This document shows, in pieces, positions 46,157-54,648 of a stretch of DNA of 64,000 nt. Both the position numbers and the translations under genes were made by a program. Positions within the stretch are counted from its first letter, which is position 1. Every line of letters starts with the position of its first letter. The DNA comes from an uncultured Bacteroidaceae bacterium (GTDB lineage: Bacteria > Bacteroidota > Bacteroidia > Bacteroidales > Bacteroidaceae). The notes below the pieces were generated by a model. It was not told where the DNA came from. It saw only the letters and a list, made by a program, of their open reading frames with translations, and did no database searches. The stretch lies in contig CAJOJA010000008.1 in NCBI GenBank assembly GCA_905234735.1, positions 1-64,000 on the forward strand, given 5' to 3'.

Positions 46157-46591
46157 ATGGAAATTATTGGAAGAATTATTGCTGTCCTGCCGGAGCGTTC
46201 GGGGGTTAGTCAGCGCAGTGGTTCCGAGTGGAAGGTAGCAACGTATGTTTTGGAAACTCAGGAGCAATATCCTAAGAAAATGTGTTTCGAGGTCTTTGGC
46301 ACCGATCGCATTCAGAATTTCAATATTCAAGTAGGCGAGATGTTGAATGTGTCGTTCGATATTGACGCTCACGAGTACAACGGCCGCTGGTTTAATTCTA
46401 TACGCGCTTTTCGTGTAAGCCGCGACTTGCAGGAATCCCCTGCTCTTGCTTCAGGTGCTCCCATGCCTGAGGGCGCTCCTCTGCCTACGTCTGCGGCTCC
46501 GGCTTCCGTGGCTGCTGTCCCTGGTAATGCAGCACCCGATGTGACTCCGTTCGGTGGCGAAGCCGGAGAAGACAGCGATCTGCCTTTCTAA
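46157..46591 (+). CDS. DUF3127 protein with SSB-like acidic C-terminal tip
   Basis: 144 residues. Residues 1-90 match the DUF3127 family (MEIIGRIIAVLPERSGVSQR and FEVFGTDRIQNFNIQVGEML), which is beta-rich and probably OB-like. Residues 95-135 are a flexible Ala/Pro-rich linker, and the protein ends GEDSDLPF. That tip closely resembles the DDDIPF tail with which single-stranded DNA-binding proteins recruit partners. The gene is divergent from dnaN. I infer a role as an SSB-like protein; DNA binding has not been shown from the sequence. It has its own promoter and terminator. Confidence 0.82.
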   Translation: MEIIGRIIAVLPERSGVSQRSGSEWKVATYVLETQEQYPKKMCFEVFGTDRIQNFNIQVGEMLNVSFDIDAHEYNGRWFNSIRAFRVSRDLQESPALASGAPMPEGAPLPTSAAPASVAAVPGNAAPDVTPFGGEAGEDSDLPF

Positions 46592-46619
46592 TAGGGTAGA
46601 AGTATATGCGCAAAGCTGT

Positions 46620-46658
46620 AGAGGGTATGTCAAAAATAGGCATATCCTCTTTTCTTTT
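46620..46658 (+). terminator. Intrinsic terminator of the DUF3127 gene
   Basis: AGAGGGTATG (46620-46629) pairs with CATATCCTCT (46641-46650) through ten pairs including one G-T, around 11 bases, and is followed by TTTCTTTT. Confidence 0.8.
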
Positions 46659-46662
46659 GCAC

Positions 46663-48474
46663 TTACTTGTCCCAGAAGAAATAGCTGCGCTGACGTCGTT
46701 TCTCTTCAGGGTTCTTGGCTGAGAAAACAGGCTTTAGCGTGTAGGGATGGAAACCGGTGGCCCACGTTTCCGTGCTGACGGTCATGGGTGTTGGTGTGAA
46801 GTCCTGTATCTGTTCCAGATGGAAACCCAATGGACGCACCTGCTGGGCCAGTCGGGCCATATCCTGCTCGCGGCATCCGGGGTGGCTGCTGATAAAATAA
46901 GGAATGATTTGCTGGCGCAAACCTGCACGTTGGCAAATCTGGTCAAACTGCGACTTGAATTGGTGGAAAAGTGTGAAGGACGGCTTACGCATGAGCTGCA
47001 GAACGTGGTCTTCAGTATGCTCTGGTGCCACCTTCAACCGACCGCTTACGTGGTGCATGATGAGTTCACGGGTGTAGTCGCGCGCAGCTTGGTTGAGGGC
47101 TTTGTCCTGCCAGTCGTGGAGTAGCAGGTCATAGCGTACTCCACTGCCGATGAAGCTTCTTTTTATACCTGGCAGGACATCTACGGCACGGTAGATGTCA
47201 AGCAGGGGACGATGGTCACCGTTCAGGTTAGGACAAATCTGCGGGTGGATACACGAAGGACGTTTGCAGCGTTCGCATTTCGTCTTGTCACGTCCTTCCA
47301 TTCTGTACATATTGGCCGACGGGCCACCGAGATCGCTGATATAGCCACGAAAGTCGGGCATCTGTGTGACGGCCCGTACCTCGCGCAAGATACTTTCTTT
47401 CGAGCGGCTCATGATGAACTTGCCCTGATGGGCCGAGATGGTACAGAAAGCACAGCCTCCGAAGCAGCCACGATGGAGGCATACCGAGTGGCGTATCATC
47501 TCGTAGGCCGGTATGCGCTTGCCCTTGTACTTGGGGTGGGGCATGCGTGTGTAGGGGAGGTCGAAGGAGTGATCCAGCTCCTCAGTGGTCAGCGGCGGAT
47601 AGGGTGGTGTGACTACAAGCCACTGGCTACCCACCTGCTGAACGAGTGTTTGTGCGTGAAGTTTGTTGCTCTCCTCTTCAATGTGGCGGAAGTTGTCTGC
47701 CTGTTTTTTAGGGTCGGCCAGGCATTCTTCGTGACTGTACAGCACTAGGCTGCCATTTTTTGTCGAAGGTTCCAAGCTGTTGTATAATGCTACGGTCTGC
47801 GGAATCTGGGCCTCACCAAGCAATGCCTTGTGGAAAGCTTCGCGTCCGATGCAGGCCTCCCCTTCTTCGTCATAAGACAGTGTGGAATCATAGTCTTCAA
47901 TGAGTGCCGTAAGTCGTCGGGCTATCTCCACAGTAGGTTTCTCGCCCATGCCGTAGACAATCATGTCCGCATCGCTGGGTACCAATATGCTGGGCAGGAA
48001 GCGGTCTTTCCAATAGTCGTAGTGGGTCAAGCGGCGTAGGCTGGCTTCGATGCCTCCCAGCACAATGGGCACATCGGGGTAGAGTCGGCGCAGTATTTGG
48101 GAATATACAATAGTGGGATATTCGGGGCGCATGTCGTGGCGACCGTCTGGCGAATAGGCATCCTCGGAACGCAAGCGGCGGGCTGCGGTGTACTTGTTAA
48201 CCATCGAGTCCATAGCCCCAGGGGAAATACCGAACCACAAGCGGGGACGGCCTAGGCGACGGAAGTCGCGCAGGTCGCCGTGCCAGTCAGGCTGTGGCAC
48301 GATGGCCACGCGCAGCCCCTCGGCCTCCAATAGACGGCCGATGACGGCCACGCCAAACGAGGGATGGTCAACGTAGGCATCGCCTGAGAATAGGATGACG
48401 TCAGCTCTGTCCCATCCGCGCATCTCCATTTCGCGACGGGTGGTTGGCAAGAAGGCAGATAAGGCATCGCCCAT
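46663..48474 (-). CDS. ygiQ: YgiQ-family radical SAM protein
   Basis: 603 residues. The N-terminal cobalamin-like region begins VILFSGDAYVDHPSFGVAVI, a family signature. The radical SAM cluster is in CLHRGCFGGCAFCTISAHQG near residue 335-350 (CxxxCxxC), and further cysteines lie in KCERCKRPSCIHPQICPN near 420, as is usual for YgiQ. DUF3362-type C-terminal part includes FTPTPMTVSTETWATGFHPY. The reaction is unknown in any species I know of. It is the last of five genes in the minus operon starting at 52602, seven bases after the 97-residue protein gene. Confidence 0.93.
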   Translation of the reverse strand: MGDALSAFLPTTRREMEMRGWDRADVILFSGDAYVDHPSFGVAVIGRLLEAEGLRVAIVPQPDWHGDLRDFRRLGRPRLWFGISPGAMDSMVNKYTAARRLRSEDAYSPDGRHDMRPEYPTIVYSQILRRLYPDVPIVLGGIEASLRRLTHYDYWKDRFLPSILVPSDADMIVYGMGEKPTVEIARRLTALIEDYDSTLSYDEEGEACIGREAFHKALLGEAQIPQTVALYNSLEPSTKNGSLVLYSHEECLADPKKQADNFRHIEEESNKLHAQTLVQQVGSQWLVVTPPYPPLTTEELDHSFDLPYTRMPHPKYKGKRIPAYEMIRHSVCLHRGCFGGCAFCTISAHQGKFIMSRSKESILREVRAVTQMPDFRGYISDLGGPSANMYRMEGRDKTKCERCKRPSCIHPQICPNLNGDHRPLLDIYRAVDVLPGIKRSFIGSGVRYDLLLHDWQDKALNQAARDYTRELIMHHVSGRLKVAPEHTEDHVLQLMRKPSFTLFHQFKSQFDQICQRAGLRQQIIPYFISSHPGCREQDMARLAQQVRPLGFHLEQIQDFTPTPMTVSTETWATGFHPYTLKPVFSAKNPEEKRRQRSYFFWDK

Positions 48475-48481
48475 GGTTGCG

Positions 48482-48775
48482 CTATTCTATATCTTCGAAT
48501 CGTGCAAGATAGAGCAGAATCAGCTGATGCAGGCCGTAGGCTTTCATGTTGTCATGGAAAAGCACATCGTGACAGAGATTCAGTAGGGCAGAATCATCGC
48601 TATGGTATTCTAGGATAGAACGTACGTTGAGGCGTAATTTTTGTAGCACATTTTCGTCTACGATGCCATTGCTGTCCAGCAGGTCGGACAGCAGGGCATA
48701 GTGGCGCAACGTCTCAAGGTTCTCATCCGATACCTCGATGCTTCGCGTGCCCTTTTCGTTTGTCTGAATAGTCAT
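48482..48775 (-). CDS. Conserved-looking small protein of unknown function (97 aa)
   Basis: 97 residues, no membrane segment or signal peptide, acidic, probably all-helical (SDENLETLRHYALLSDLLDS, then VLQKLRLNVRSILEYHS). I do not recognise a family. Its placement 10 bases after the amidase and seven bases before ygiQ, with correct spacing on the same strand, indicates a real gene in this operon. A helical adaptor role is possible but not supported by any motif. Confidence 0.7.
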   Translation of the reverse strand: MTIQTNEKGTRSIEVSDENLETLRHYALLSDLLDSNGIVDENVLQKLRLNVRSILEYHSDDSALLNLCHDVLFHDNMKAYGLHQLILLYLARFEDIE

Positions 48776-48785
48776 ATTGTTCGTT

Positions 48786-51761
48786 TTATTTGTTTAGTAG
48801 GAATGCGAGTGATGCTGCCATGATGGCCTGACGTATTGCCGACTCACGAATGCACTCCAAAGGGAAACCGTATGTCAGCGAACGATAGGAGGAACCCTGA
48901 TAGGCAACGGCCAGTGACGAAGCCACATGCTGGGAAATAATGGAGGTAAAGGCATCCGGCATCGGATTTATTTGGCTCAGTCGGCGTACGGAGTACCGCT
49001 CCTCGTTGGGCTCGTTGTAGATGGAGAAGTGGGTGTTCATGCCTGAAAGGTGGCAGGTATACTCATTGAGTTCATAAGGACCGTTGGGGATGAAATGAAG
49101 CACGTTGGCAGCGAAATCCACGTCCACCCCTTCGTTGATGTATGCTCCGCTTAGGAGCAATGCGCCTCCGCGTTGAGTAAAATCATGTATCGCCTGGCAG
49201 ATCCGAGGGGGTAGGGCAGGTGCAGAAGAGAGGCTGTAGCCGTCTTCCCGTTGTGCGCCCAGAATGAGATCTATTACCTGATAGTTGGTACACGACTCGT
49301 TGGGTAGTGCACCAGCGGAGCAAGACGAGATGCTTGTCGTTTTGTCAGCAATGAGGAAATCGCGTGCGTGTTGGGTCGTGAAGTCGAACGTATTACCGGC
49401 TATGAGCATACCTTCTAATTCATCCCCGCTTTGACCGAAGTCCTCGCCCGTGCCTTTGTACAGATTCGTCTGCTGGCCGCAGTAGCTGGGACTGTGCTGA
49501 TAAACAACGCCAGGATCAATGGTGAAATCAAAACCTCGTAGCGAGTCATTGTCAATGGGCTGCGGTCCGGCCAGACGCTGGAAGCCGTTGACGATGAGCA
49601 GTCTGTTGCGCTCACGTGGAGCCGAATAGACGCACAGTTCCTCGCTGGGCAGACTCACTCCCCCCTCGTTGAAAGCTCGGATTTGATATCTGGTGAGCGT
49701 ACCCTTGCGGACAGGCACGGCTACTTGTGTACCGTAGACCACCTTCCCGTTGTCGTATCCCTGTTCGCCCTCGCTGGTATAAACGATGAAACCTTTGGGC
49801 ATGGCTGTAGGCTCGTTCCCATTCATGGTCGCATGCCAACCTAGGCGTGCAGAGTCACCTGTAGCTGTGAGCACGGCTGCAAAGTTGCCAACAGGCTGCG
49901 GTTGAACCACGAGCGGAGGACATCCGTGAGCCGAGGCCATGTAGTTGAGTATACCTTTATAAATAGCGCGCGAAAGCAACATTTTGAAGCTGGGGTCGTG
50001 CCCACGCATCATGTCAGCCCAGTTCTGGTGCGACAGAGTTTCCAGGATGATGCTCGGAACTTGGGGCATTCGCGTTTCCGAGTAGTTGCGGTCGTGCATC
50101 TGACGGCGGTTCCAGTTGTCGTAGACCTGGCGGATGTCGTTGTCCACCTGCGTCATGATGCGGTCACAGAGGTCGCGCGACATCAGTCGGGAGCGGCCGA
50201 TGGGTAACAACCCTTCGGCAAGAGGTCCTTCGAAAATCTCGCTGGTCGTTGTATGTTGCCCCGTGGTGTAGATGCCCAGTGTACCGATATGGGTACTGTC
50301 CTGTCGGTATCCTGCGTCGCTATGTACGGCTAATGACAGTTCCAGAGGAACGCAGAGTCCACTGTCGCCGGGCAGGTAGACCGAACCGCGTGCCAGCCGA
50401 TTGGTCATCAGCGAGCGTACGTTGATGTCTTCGGCGTAGTCATTCACTCCCTCCTTGTTCTTGTACAGCGCGTATGGCATACCGGCCCATTGGGCATAAT
50501 AGCGGCTTCCCTCCAGAAAACGGGGCAATCCGCTACGTACGAAGGCATGGTTGTCGTCACCTCGTGAGATAGAGCCCATGCCGCCTCCAAAGCGCACGGC
50601 ATCTGCTGTAACCATACCATGTTCACTACTCTGGTTACTGAGTGTGACGCAGTTTCCTGCCGAAGAACCTGCATCAAAGTCGAATGTGCCCAGATAGACC
50701 CATGTACTGCCGCCCATCTGTTGGTTGACGCGAAAACGTGTCTCGATTCCCTGATGACGCACCGTATATTCGGCATCGCTGACACTGGTGGGCAGGCTGA
50801 CGTAGCTGACATAGACAGCATAGCGCCCAGTAGCTGGCAGTCGGGGCGTCCACATGATTTGGCTGGCTCGTCGGCTTTGCGATTGTGCTTCGGCCATACG
50901 GGCAGTACCTGCTGTGAAAGGGTTCTCGCCATCGAAGTATATGTCCTGTAGCTTACAGAACCCGGTTCCTGCCTGTGTCCATTCATTCGTGCCGTTGGTT
51001 TCTGTATAGGTGGCATCGGGCGAGTTGATGTCGTTGTCCACGATGACTTCGTGGCGTTGCCAGTCGCGTTCACGGGGGGTGAAGACTACGGCTCCGGCAT
51101 TTTCCAGCATGGGGATGAGGAAGGGATAGACAAACGACTGGGTGAAAATATCCTCCGTGGTGCAGTAAATTCGTGGACGTTGCCATTTCCAGAAACCCTT
51201 GCTGGAGTCGAAGTAGTGTCCGTGGCTGGCCCATACGGCCAGATGCCGGCCCGAAAGACCGCGGTTAATTTCTACGGGCTGAGATAAACGGGTAACCCAG
51301 GGATTGCCTCTATGGTCAACATTGCCCCACTGGCGGTTCTGAGCGCACGTGTCGTTCCATGCAATAGGGACTAATTGCTCGATGGGAACACCATTGGCGA
51401 GAATTTGTATCTTATAGGTGCTGTAGGATTGGGGAATGAATTGCTCAACGCTGCTGTAAATCTGCCTCACCGTTTCGGGCGTAAAAGGTTGCGAGGCAAA
51501 ACCTGCGTTGACCGAAAGCGTGATGCAGCGAGCCGTATCGTTCATCACTACATTCAGCAACCGTATGGGGTCATTGCTGGAGTACGCCGTGGTCGTATAG
51601 TTCTGGAAATAGCCCGCCAGCTGTTTCTTGATTTGCGTAGAAGCATTGGACTGAGCATATATAGAAAGAGAGTATGAAAGAATGATAAAATGAGAAAGTA
51701 GTAGAATAAACTGCTTTCTCACTGTGCGAAACCATATCCAGAATACCTTTGCTTCTTTCAT
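48786..51761 (-). CDS. Large N-acetylmuramoyl-L-alanine amidase-like protein with golvesin domain
   Basis: 991 residues with a signal peptide (cut after SIYAQ, residue 37). Residues about 140-240 and 440-590 together look like an Amidase_3 catalytic domain: AVWASHGHYFDSSKGFWKWQ, AGAVVFTPRERDWQR, SLAVHSDAGYRQD and ILETLSHQNWADM, carrying the His, Glu-rich and asparagine-like positions of zinc amidases. Between them, near 270-390, sits a golvesin/xanthan-lyase-type beta domain (TGRYAVYVSYVSLPTSV). A C-terminal part of ~350 residues has fibronectin-like and lipase-like pieces. The enzyme probably works on cell-wall peptidoglycan in the periplasm. Metal ligands are partly unusual and catalysis is unproven. 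Confidence 0.78.
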   Translation of the reverse strand: MKEAKVFWIWFRTVRKQFILLLSHFIILSYSLSIYAQSNASTQIKKQLAGYFQNYTTTAYSSNDPIRLLNVVMNDTARCITLSVNAGFASQPFTPETVRQIYSSVEQFIPQSYSTYKIQILANGVPIEQLVPIAWNDTCAQNRQWGNVDHRGNPWVTRLSQPVEINRGLSGRHLAVWASHGHYFDSSKGFWKWQRPRIYCTTEDIFTQSFVYPFLIPMLENAGAVVFTPRERDWQRHEVIVDNDINSPDATYTETNGTNEWTQAGTGFCKLQDIYFDGENPFTAGTARMAEAQSQSRRASQIMWTPRLPATGRYAVYVSYVSLPTSVSDAEYTVRHQGIETRFRVNQQMGGSTWVYLGTFDFDAGSSAGNCVTLSNQSSEHGMVTADAVRFGGGMGSISRGDDNHAFVRSGLPRFLEGSRYYAQWAGMPYALYKNKEGVNDYAEDINVRSLMTNRLARGSVYLPGDSGLCVPLELSLAVHSDAGYRQDSTHIGTLGIYTTGQHTTTSEIFEGPLAEGLLPIGRSRLMSRDLCDRIMTQVDNDIRQVYDNWNRRQMHDRNYSETRMPQVPSIILETLSHQNWADMMRGHDPSFKMLLSRAIYKGILNYMASAHGCPPLVVQPQPVGNFAAVLTATGDSARLGWHATMNGNEPTAMPKGFIVYTSEGEQGYDNGKVVYGTQVAVPVRKGTLTRYQIRAFNEGGVSLPSEELCVYSAPRERNRLLIVNGFQRLAGPQPIDNDSLRGFDFTIDPGVVYQHSPSYCGQQTNLYKGTGEDFGQSGDELEGMLIAGNTFDFTTQHARDFLIADKTTSISSCSAGALPNESCTNYQVIDLILGAQREDGYSLSSAPALPPRICQAIHDFTQRGGALLLSGAYINEGVDVDFAANVLHFIPNGPYELNEYTCHLSGMNTHFSIYNEPNEERYSVRRLSQINPMPDAFTSIISQHVASSLAVAYQGSSYRSLTYGFPLECIRESAIRQAIMAASLAFLLNK
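51660..51708. repeat. ATGAGAAAG-type repeat encoding part of the amidase signal peptide
   Basis: Units GAGTATGAAA, GAATGATAAA, ATGAGAAAG and TAGTAGAATAAA occur in tandem. On the coding strand they encode LLSHFIILSYSLS, the hydrophobic core. Confidence 0.55.
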
Positions 51762-52333
51762 TCTTTCATTCCTACATTTTCCTCCAGTCCGGTAGTGAAC
51801 TTCTCCGGGTACTTGCCACTGAAACCTTCGAAGTACTGTTTGATTTCAACAATCTGGGTGTCGTAGTCGCCTGTCGGGATGACCTGCTTGGTACACCTTA
51901 TGAGCCGGCGCTTGTAGTCCAATCCGTAGAGCAGGATGGGCAGTTCGCCTTTCAGGGCAATATAGTAAAAGCCTTTCTTCCATTCGGGTTGATAACGCCT
52001 TGTACCTTCAGGAGTTATGCAGAGATGGAAGTCTTCGGCTTCAAGTGCCTTCTGGCCGAGGATGTCAGTTACGCTACGATTCTTCTCCCGATATACTGGT
52101 ATGCCTCCCATGCTGCGGAAGATGGGCCCCAGGGGCCAGAAGAACCACTCCTTTTTCATCATAAACCCACACTGAAACTTCTCGGCCCCCATAAACAGGA
52201 GGGCCATGATGAAGTCCCAGTTTGAGGTGTGTGGGGCCAGGGCGATGATATACCTTCGTGGGCGTTTGACCGTCTCCTCGAAACGATATCCGAGTCTGCT
52301 ATAGAGTAGCCACCGGCAGAAAACCTGTATCAT
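51758..52333 (-). CDS. PlsC-like 1-acylglycerol-3-phosphate acyltransferase family protein
   Basis: 191 residues. Motif I is the H-x4-D in LAPHTSNWDFIMALLF near residue 35, motif II is in GGIPVYREKNRS near 75-85, and motif III is CITPEGTRRYQPEWKKGFYY near 105-125. Family members of this short kind are common in Bacteroidetes and may acylate lysophosphatidic acid or another glycerol lipid. A single amphipathic N-terminal helix probably associates it with the membrane. The stop codon overlaps the start of the amidase gene by four bases within a GAATGAAA repeat. Confidence 0.88.
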   Translation of the reverse strand: MIQVFCRWLLYSRLGYRFEETVKRPRRYIIALAPHTSNWDFIMALLFMGAEKFQCGFMMKKEWFFWPLGPIFRSMGGIPVYREKNRSVTDILGQKALEAEDFHLCITPEGTRRYQPEWKKGFYYIALKGELPILLYGLDYKRRLIRCTKQVIPTGDYDTQIVEIKQYFEGFSGKYPEKFTTGLEENVGMKE

Positions 52334-52602
52334 AGTAGTCCCTTGATGTGCTCAACGATGTCGTCAGTCTGCTGACCCATATCGGCACGCAACTGCTTAA
52401 AGTAAACACTTGCCTTCATGCCCGGCTCGGTGTGGCTGACGCGGTTCAGCATGTCGTCTTGCATACGCAGTATGCTGGTCATCACGCTGTCCACATCCTC
52501 CTGGCGCGTTGGCTTTTGGTAATGCATAATTGCCACACATTCAGCAAATAACTCTCCGCATAGGAAGTTAATTGTTTTCTTCAGTTCACGTCTCTTTGCC
52601 AT
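52330..52602 (-). CDS. Small conserved-looking helical protein (90 aa)
   Basis: 90 residues, first gene of the minus operon. It is charged and helical (MAKRRELKKTINFLCGELFA followed by ECVA), with no membrane segment. Similar short proteins occur beside plsC-like genes in Bacteroidetes, as I recall, but no function is assigned. The stop overlaps the plsC-like start by four bases. A consensus promoter lies 33 bases upstream. Confidence 0.75.
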   Translation of the reverse strand: MAKRRELKKTINFLCGELFAECVAIMHYQKPTRQEDVDSVMTSILRMQDDMLNRVSHTEPGMKASVYFKQLRADMGQQTDDIVEHIKGLL

Positions 52603-52634
52603 AGTCGTATGGTTTAATGGTGTGCATTTCTGGC

Positions 52635-52666
52635 CAAAGATACATATTTATTTGCAAACATGCAAA
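52635..52666 (-). promoter_or_regulatory. Promoter of the plsC-amidase-ygiQ operon
   Basis: Minus-strand TTTG (52663-52666), 20 bases, TATCTTTG (52635-52642). The base after TTTG is G rather than C or T. Confidence 0.6.
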
Positions 52667-52682
52667 CATTTCGGACATTTTA

Positions 52683-52816
52683 TTACCTCAAGTCTTCAGG
52701 CCGTATCCGTCCCCTTCAGGCATTACCCAGCCTGACAAACTCGTTGTATGCTTTTCTGCACCTACGGCAGCAGCCAGCCTGGGTTGGATGTTTAAATGAA
52801 TATAAGCTTAGGTGTT
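52683..52816. other. Unexplained 134-base segment 3' of trmB
   Basis: It has higher G+C than the promoter beside it and contains a near-inverted pair ACCCAGCCTG / CAGCCTGGGT and a CTTCAGG direct repeat. No gene is supported. It could be a trmB 3' UTR, a repeat element or a small RNA. Confidence 0.35.
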
Positions 52817-53626
52817 TTACTTCCCCGTCTCCGAACCACTGCGCTTGGAGCGGTTATAGCTGCGGTATTCGTCCAGCGGAATTTCCACGTCAGGCTCTAC
52901 GAGCGGAATGGAGTGGGGCAGGCGGAAACGAAGATACTTGATGTTGATGCCGCGGTCGCGCCACATCTGCTCGTAGTAGGTCTGGATTGAGCGAGCTTCC
53001 AAACCCCTCTCCCCGCTCATCCCGTGGGGGGGTGTGTCTTCCCCGTACAGGTCGCGGGTTGCGTATTCGGGGATGATTTGGTTGGCCTTCAGCATTTCCT
53101 CGGTGTAGGTGAAGAGGAAGTTGCTGTCGGTCTTCAGGTGGATGAGACCACCATCGGTGAGGAAACGGCGGTAGCGTTCGAGGAAGTAGGTGCTGGTAAG
53201 GCGCTTCGTGGCTTTCTTCATCTGTGGGTCGGAGAAGGTGAGCCATATCTCGCTGACCTCATCGGGGGCAAAGAAACAGTCGATGAACTCGATGTGGGTG
53301 CGCAGGAAGGCCACGTTCTGCATGCCGACGTTCAGGGCTTCCTGTGCTCCCGTCCACATGCGGGCTCCCTTGATGTCCACGCCGATGAAGTTTTTGTCGG
53401 GATAACGACGTGCCAGCCCAACGGTGTATTCGCCCCGTCCGCAGCCCAGTTCCAGTACGATGGGGTTGGCGTTGTGGAAGAAATGCCCCCTCCATCTCCC
53501 CCATAAAGGGGAGTGCTCTTGTGTGGGTGTGAATCTTCCCCCCTCATGGGGGGATAAGAGAGGGGCTTCCACTACCAATGGGTTTGCCGCCATATCGGCG
53601 AACTTAGCCAGCTTTCCTTTGCTCAT
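52817..53626 (-). CDS. trmB: tRNA (guanine-N7)-methyltransferase with two repeat-derived insertions
   Basis: 269 residues. The SAM-binding region is [20 protein letters not shown] near residue 57, with [15 protein letters not shown] and [16 protein letters not shown] further on, and [20 protein letters not shown] near 150, all typical of TrmB. It makes m7G46 in tRNA. Two low-complexity insertions in frame seem foreign: [20 protein letters not shown] near residues 30-50 and [14 protein letters not shown] near 195-208. Without them it would have about 230 residues, closer to the family norm. The start overlaps the kduI-like stop by one base. Confidence 0.93.
   Translation of the reverse strand: MSKGKLAKFADMAANPLVVEAPLLSPHEGGRFTPTQEHSPLWGRWRGHFFHNANPIVLELGCGRGEYTVGLARRYPDKNFIGVDIKGARMWTGAQEALNVGMQNVAFLRTHIEFIDCFFAPDEVSEIWLTFSDPQMKKATKRLTSTYFLERYRRFLTDGGLIHLKTDSNFLFTYTEEMLKANQIIPEYATRDLYGEDTPPHGMSGERGLEARSIQTYYEQMWRDRGINIKYLRFRLPHSIPLVEPDVEIPLDEYRSYNRSKRSGSETGK
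52998..53044. repeat. In-frame C/G-rich element in trmB, copy b
   Basis: CCCCTCTCCCCGCTCATCCC then GTGGGGGGG form an imperfect palindrome. The plus strand resembles the minus strand of copy a. It encodes [11 protein letters not shown] in trmB. Confidence 0.6.
53484..53568. repeat. In-frame C/G-rich element in trmB, copy a
   Basis: It contains CTCCCC/GGGGAG (stem over CATAAA) and a CCCCCC/GGGGGG palindrome around TCAT. It encodes [20 protein letters not shown] in trmB with no frame change. Elements of this look are frequent in Bacteroidetes as I recall. Confidence 0.65.
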
Positions 53627-54636
53627 TATCGGATGTCAATGACGGGGATGTTGTCCTTATCGTTGTAGTACAGGTTCTCACCGGCCATACCCCAGATGAA
53701 GGTGTAGTAGTAGGTGCCTGCTGCAGCGTGCATGCTCCATTCGGGCGACATGATGGCCTGCTCATTGTGGAGCCATACGTTGCGACTCTCCTGCGGCTGT
53801 CCCATGACGTGACTGATGGTCTGTTCGGCGGGAAGATTGAAGTAGTAGTAGGCCTCGATGCGGCGACCGTGGGTGTGAGGGGGCATCGTGTTCCATACGG
53901 CACCGGGGTTCAGCTGTGTCAGACCCAGTTGCAACTGGCAGGGCCCCTCCTCCAGAACGTCGTTCACGATGAGCTTGTATACGGTACGGTTGTTGGCCTC
54001 CTCAACAGTGCCTACGGGACCCCATACGGCAGCTTTCAGCGAACCCTTGCGGCCGTCGAGCGTCACCCACTGAGTTTTGTAGTGCTGATGAGCAGTAGCA
54101 CTGTTCAGGTAGAACTTGGCAGGCTTCGAGGCATCCTTTGAGCGGAAGAGCACCTCCTTGTTCACATCCTTGTCCTTTCCGATGTGACCGCGTCCAATGT
54201 AAAGGGCCTCTTTGGGCGAAAGGGCATATTCCTTGCCGTCGACGATGACCACACCGTCGCCCTGTCCACAGTTCACTACGCCTATCTCGCGGTTGTAGAG
54301 GAAGTACTTGTCCTTTATAGTCTTGTCGACATCGAGCCCCAGTTCCCAGAAGTTCTCCAGTTTCAAGGTCTGGTTCACGGGCATTGCGCCACCGAAGATG
54401 AAGCGGTCGTAGTGGCTGTAGGTGAGCAGTATGGAGTCGGCCTCCATGACCTTTTCCATTACGAAGCGCTCACGAAGCGTCTTGGTGTCGTAGTGCTTCA
54501 CATCCTCTGGATGGCAAGCTGTCTGGAACTTTACGTGCTGACGACCCACGTAGCGGTCGGCCTCTTGGGCAGATAAGTTGAAAGTTAAAAGTTGAAGGTT
54601 GAAAGTTAGCAGAGCTAATGCAATAAGACGTTTCAT
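53626..54636 (-). CDS. kduI: Apparently secreted 5-keto-4-deoxyuronate isomerase (KduI-like)
   Basis: 336 residues. From residue ~45 ([20 protein letters not shown]) the sequence is a full KduI cupin: [20 protein letters not shown] near 110, AHQHYKTQ near 195, [20 protein letters not shown] near 250 with His/Glu metal ligands, and [20 protein letters not shown] near 290. It isomerises 5-keto-4-deoxyuronate, a product of polyuronate lyases. Unlike cytoplasmic KduI (about 280 residues), it carries an N-terminal leader with a basic start, a hydrophobic stretch and SAQ|E as a possible cleavage site at residue 24. The hydrophobic part ([12 protein letters not shown]) is repeat-derived. Periplasmic action is inferred. 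Confidence 0.85.
   Translation of the reverse strand: MKRLIALALLTFNLQLLTFNLSAQEADRYVGRQHVKFQTACHPEDVKHYDTKTLRERFVMEKVMEADSILLTYSHYDRFIFGGAMPVNQTLKLENFWELGLDVDKTIKDKYFLYNREIGVVNCGQGDGVVIVDGKEYALSPKEALYIGRGHIGKDKDVNKEVLFRSKDASKPAKFYLNSATAHQHYKTQWVTLDGRKGSLKAAVWGPVGTVEEANNRTVYKLIVNDVLEEGPCQLQLGLTQLNPGAVWNTMPPHTHGRRIEAYYYFNLPAEQTISHVMGQPQESRNVWLHNEQAIMSPEWSMHAAAGTYYYTFIWGMAGENLYYNDKDNIPVIDIR
54573..54611. repeat. AAGTTGAAAG-type repeat encoding the KduI signal peptide core
   Basis: AAGTTGAAAGTTAAAAGTTG and further AAGGTTGAAAGTT units repeat about five times on the plus strand. The coding strand reads [12 protein letters not shown]. The same unit fills the ispD-recG junction (61793-61845). Confidence 0.65.
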
Positions 54637-54648
54637 ATTATTAAATGT

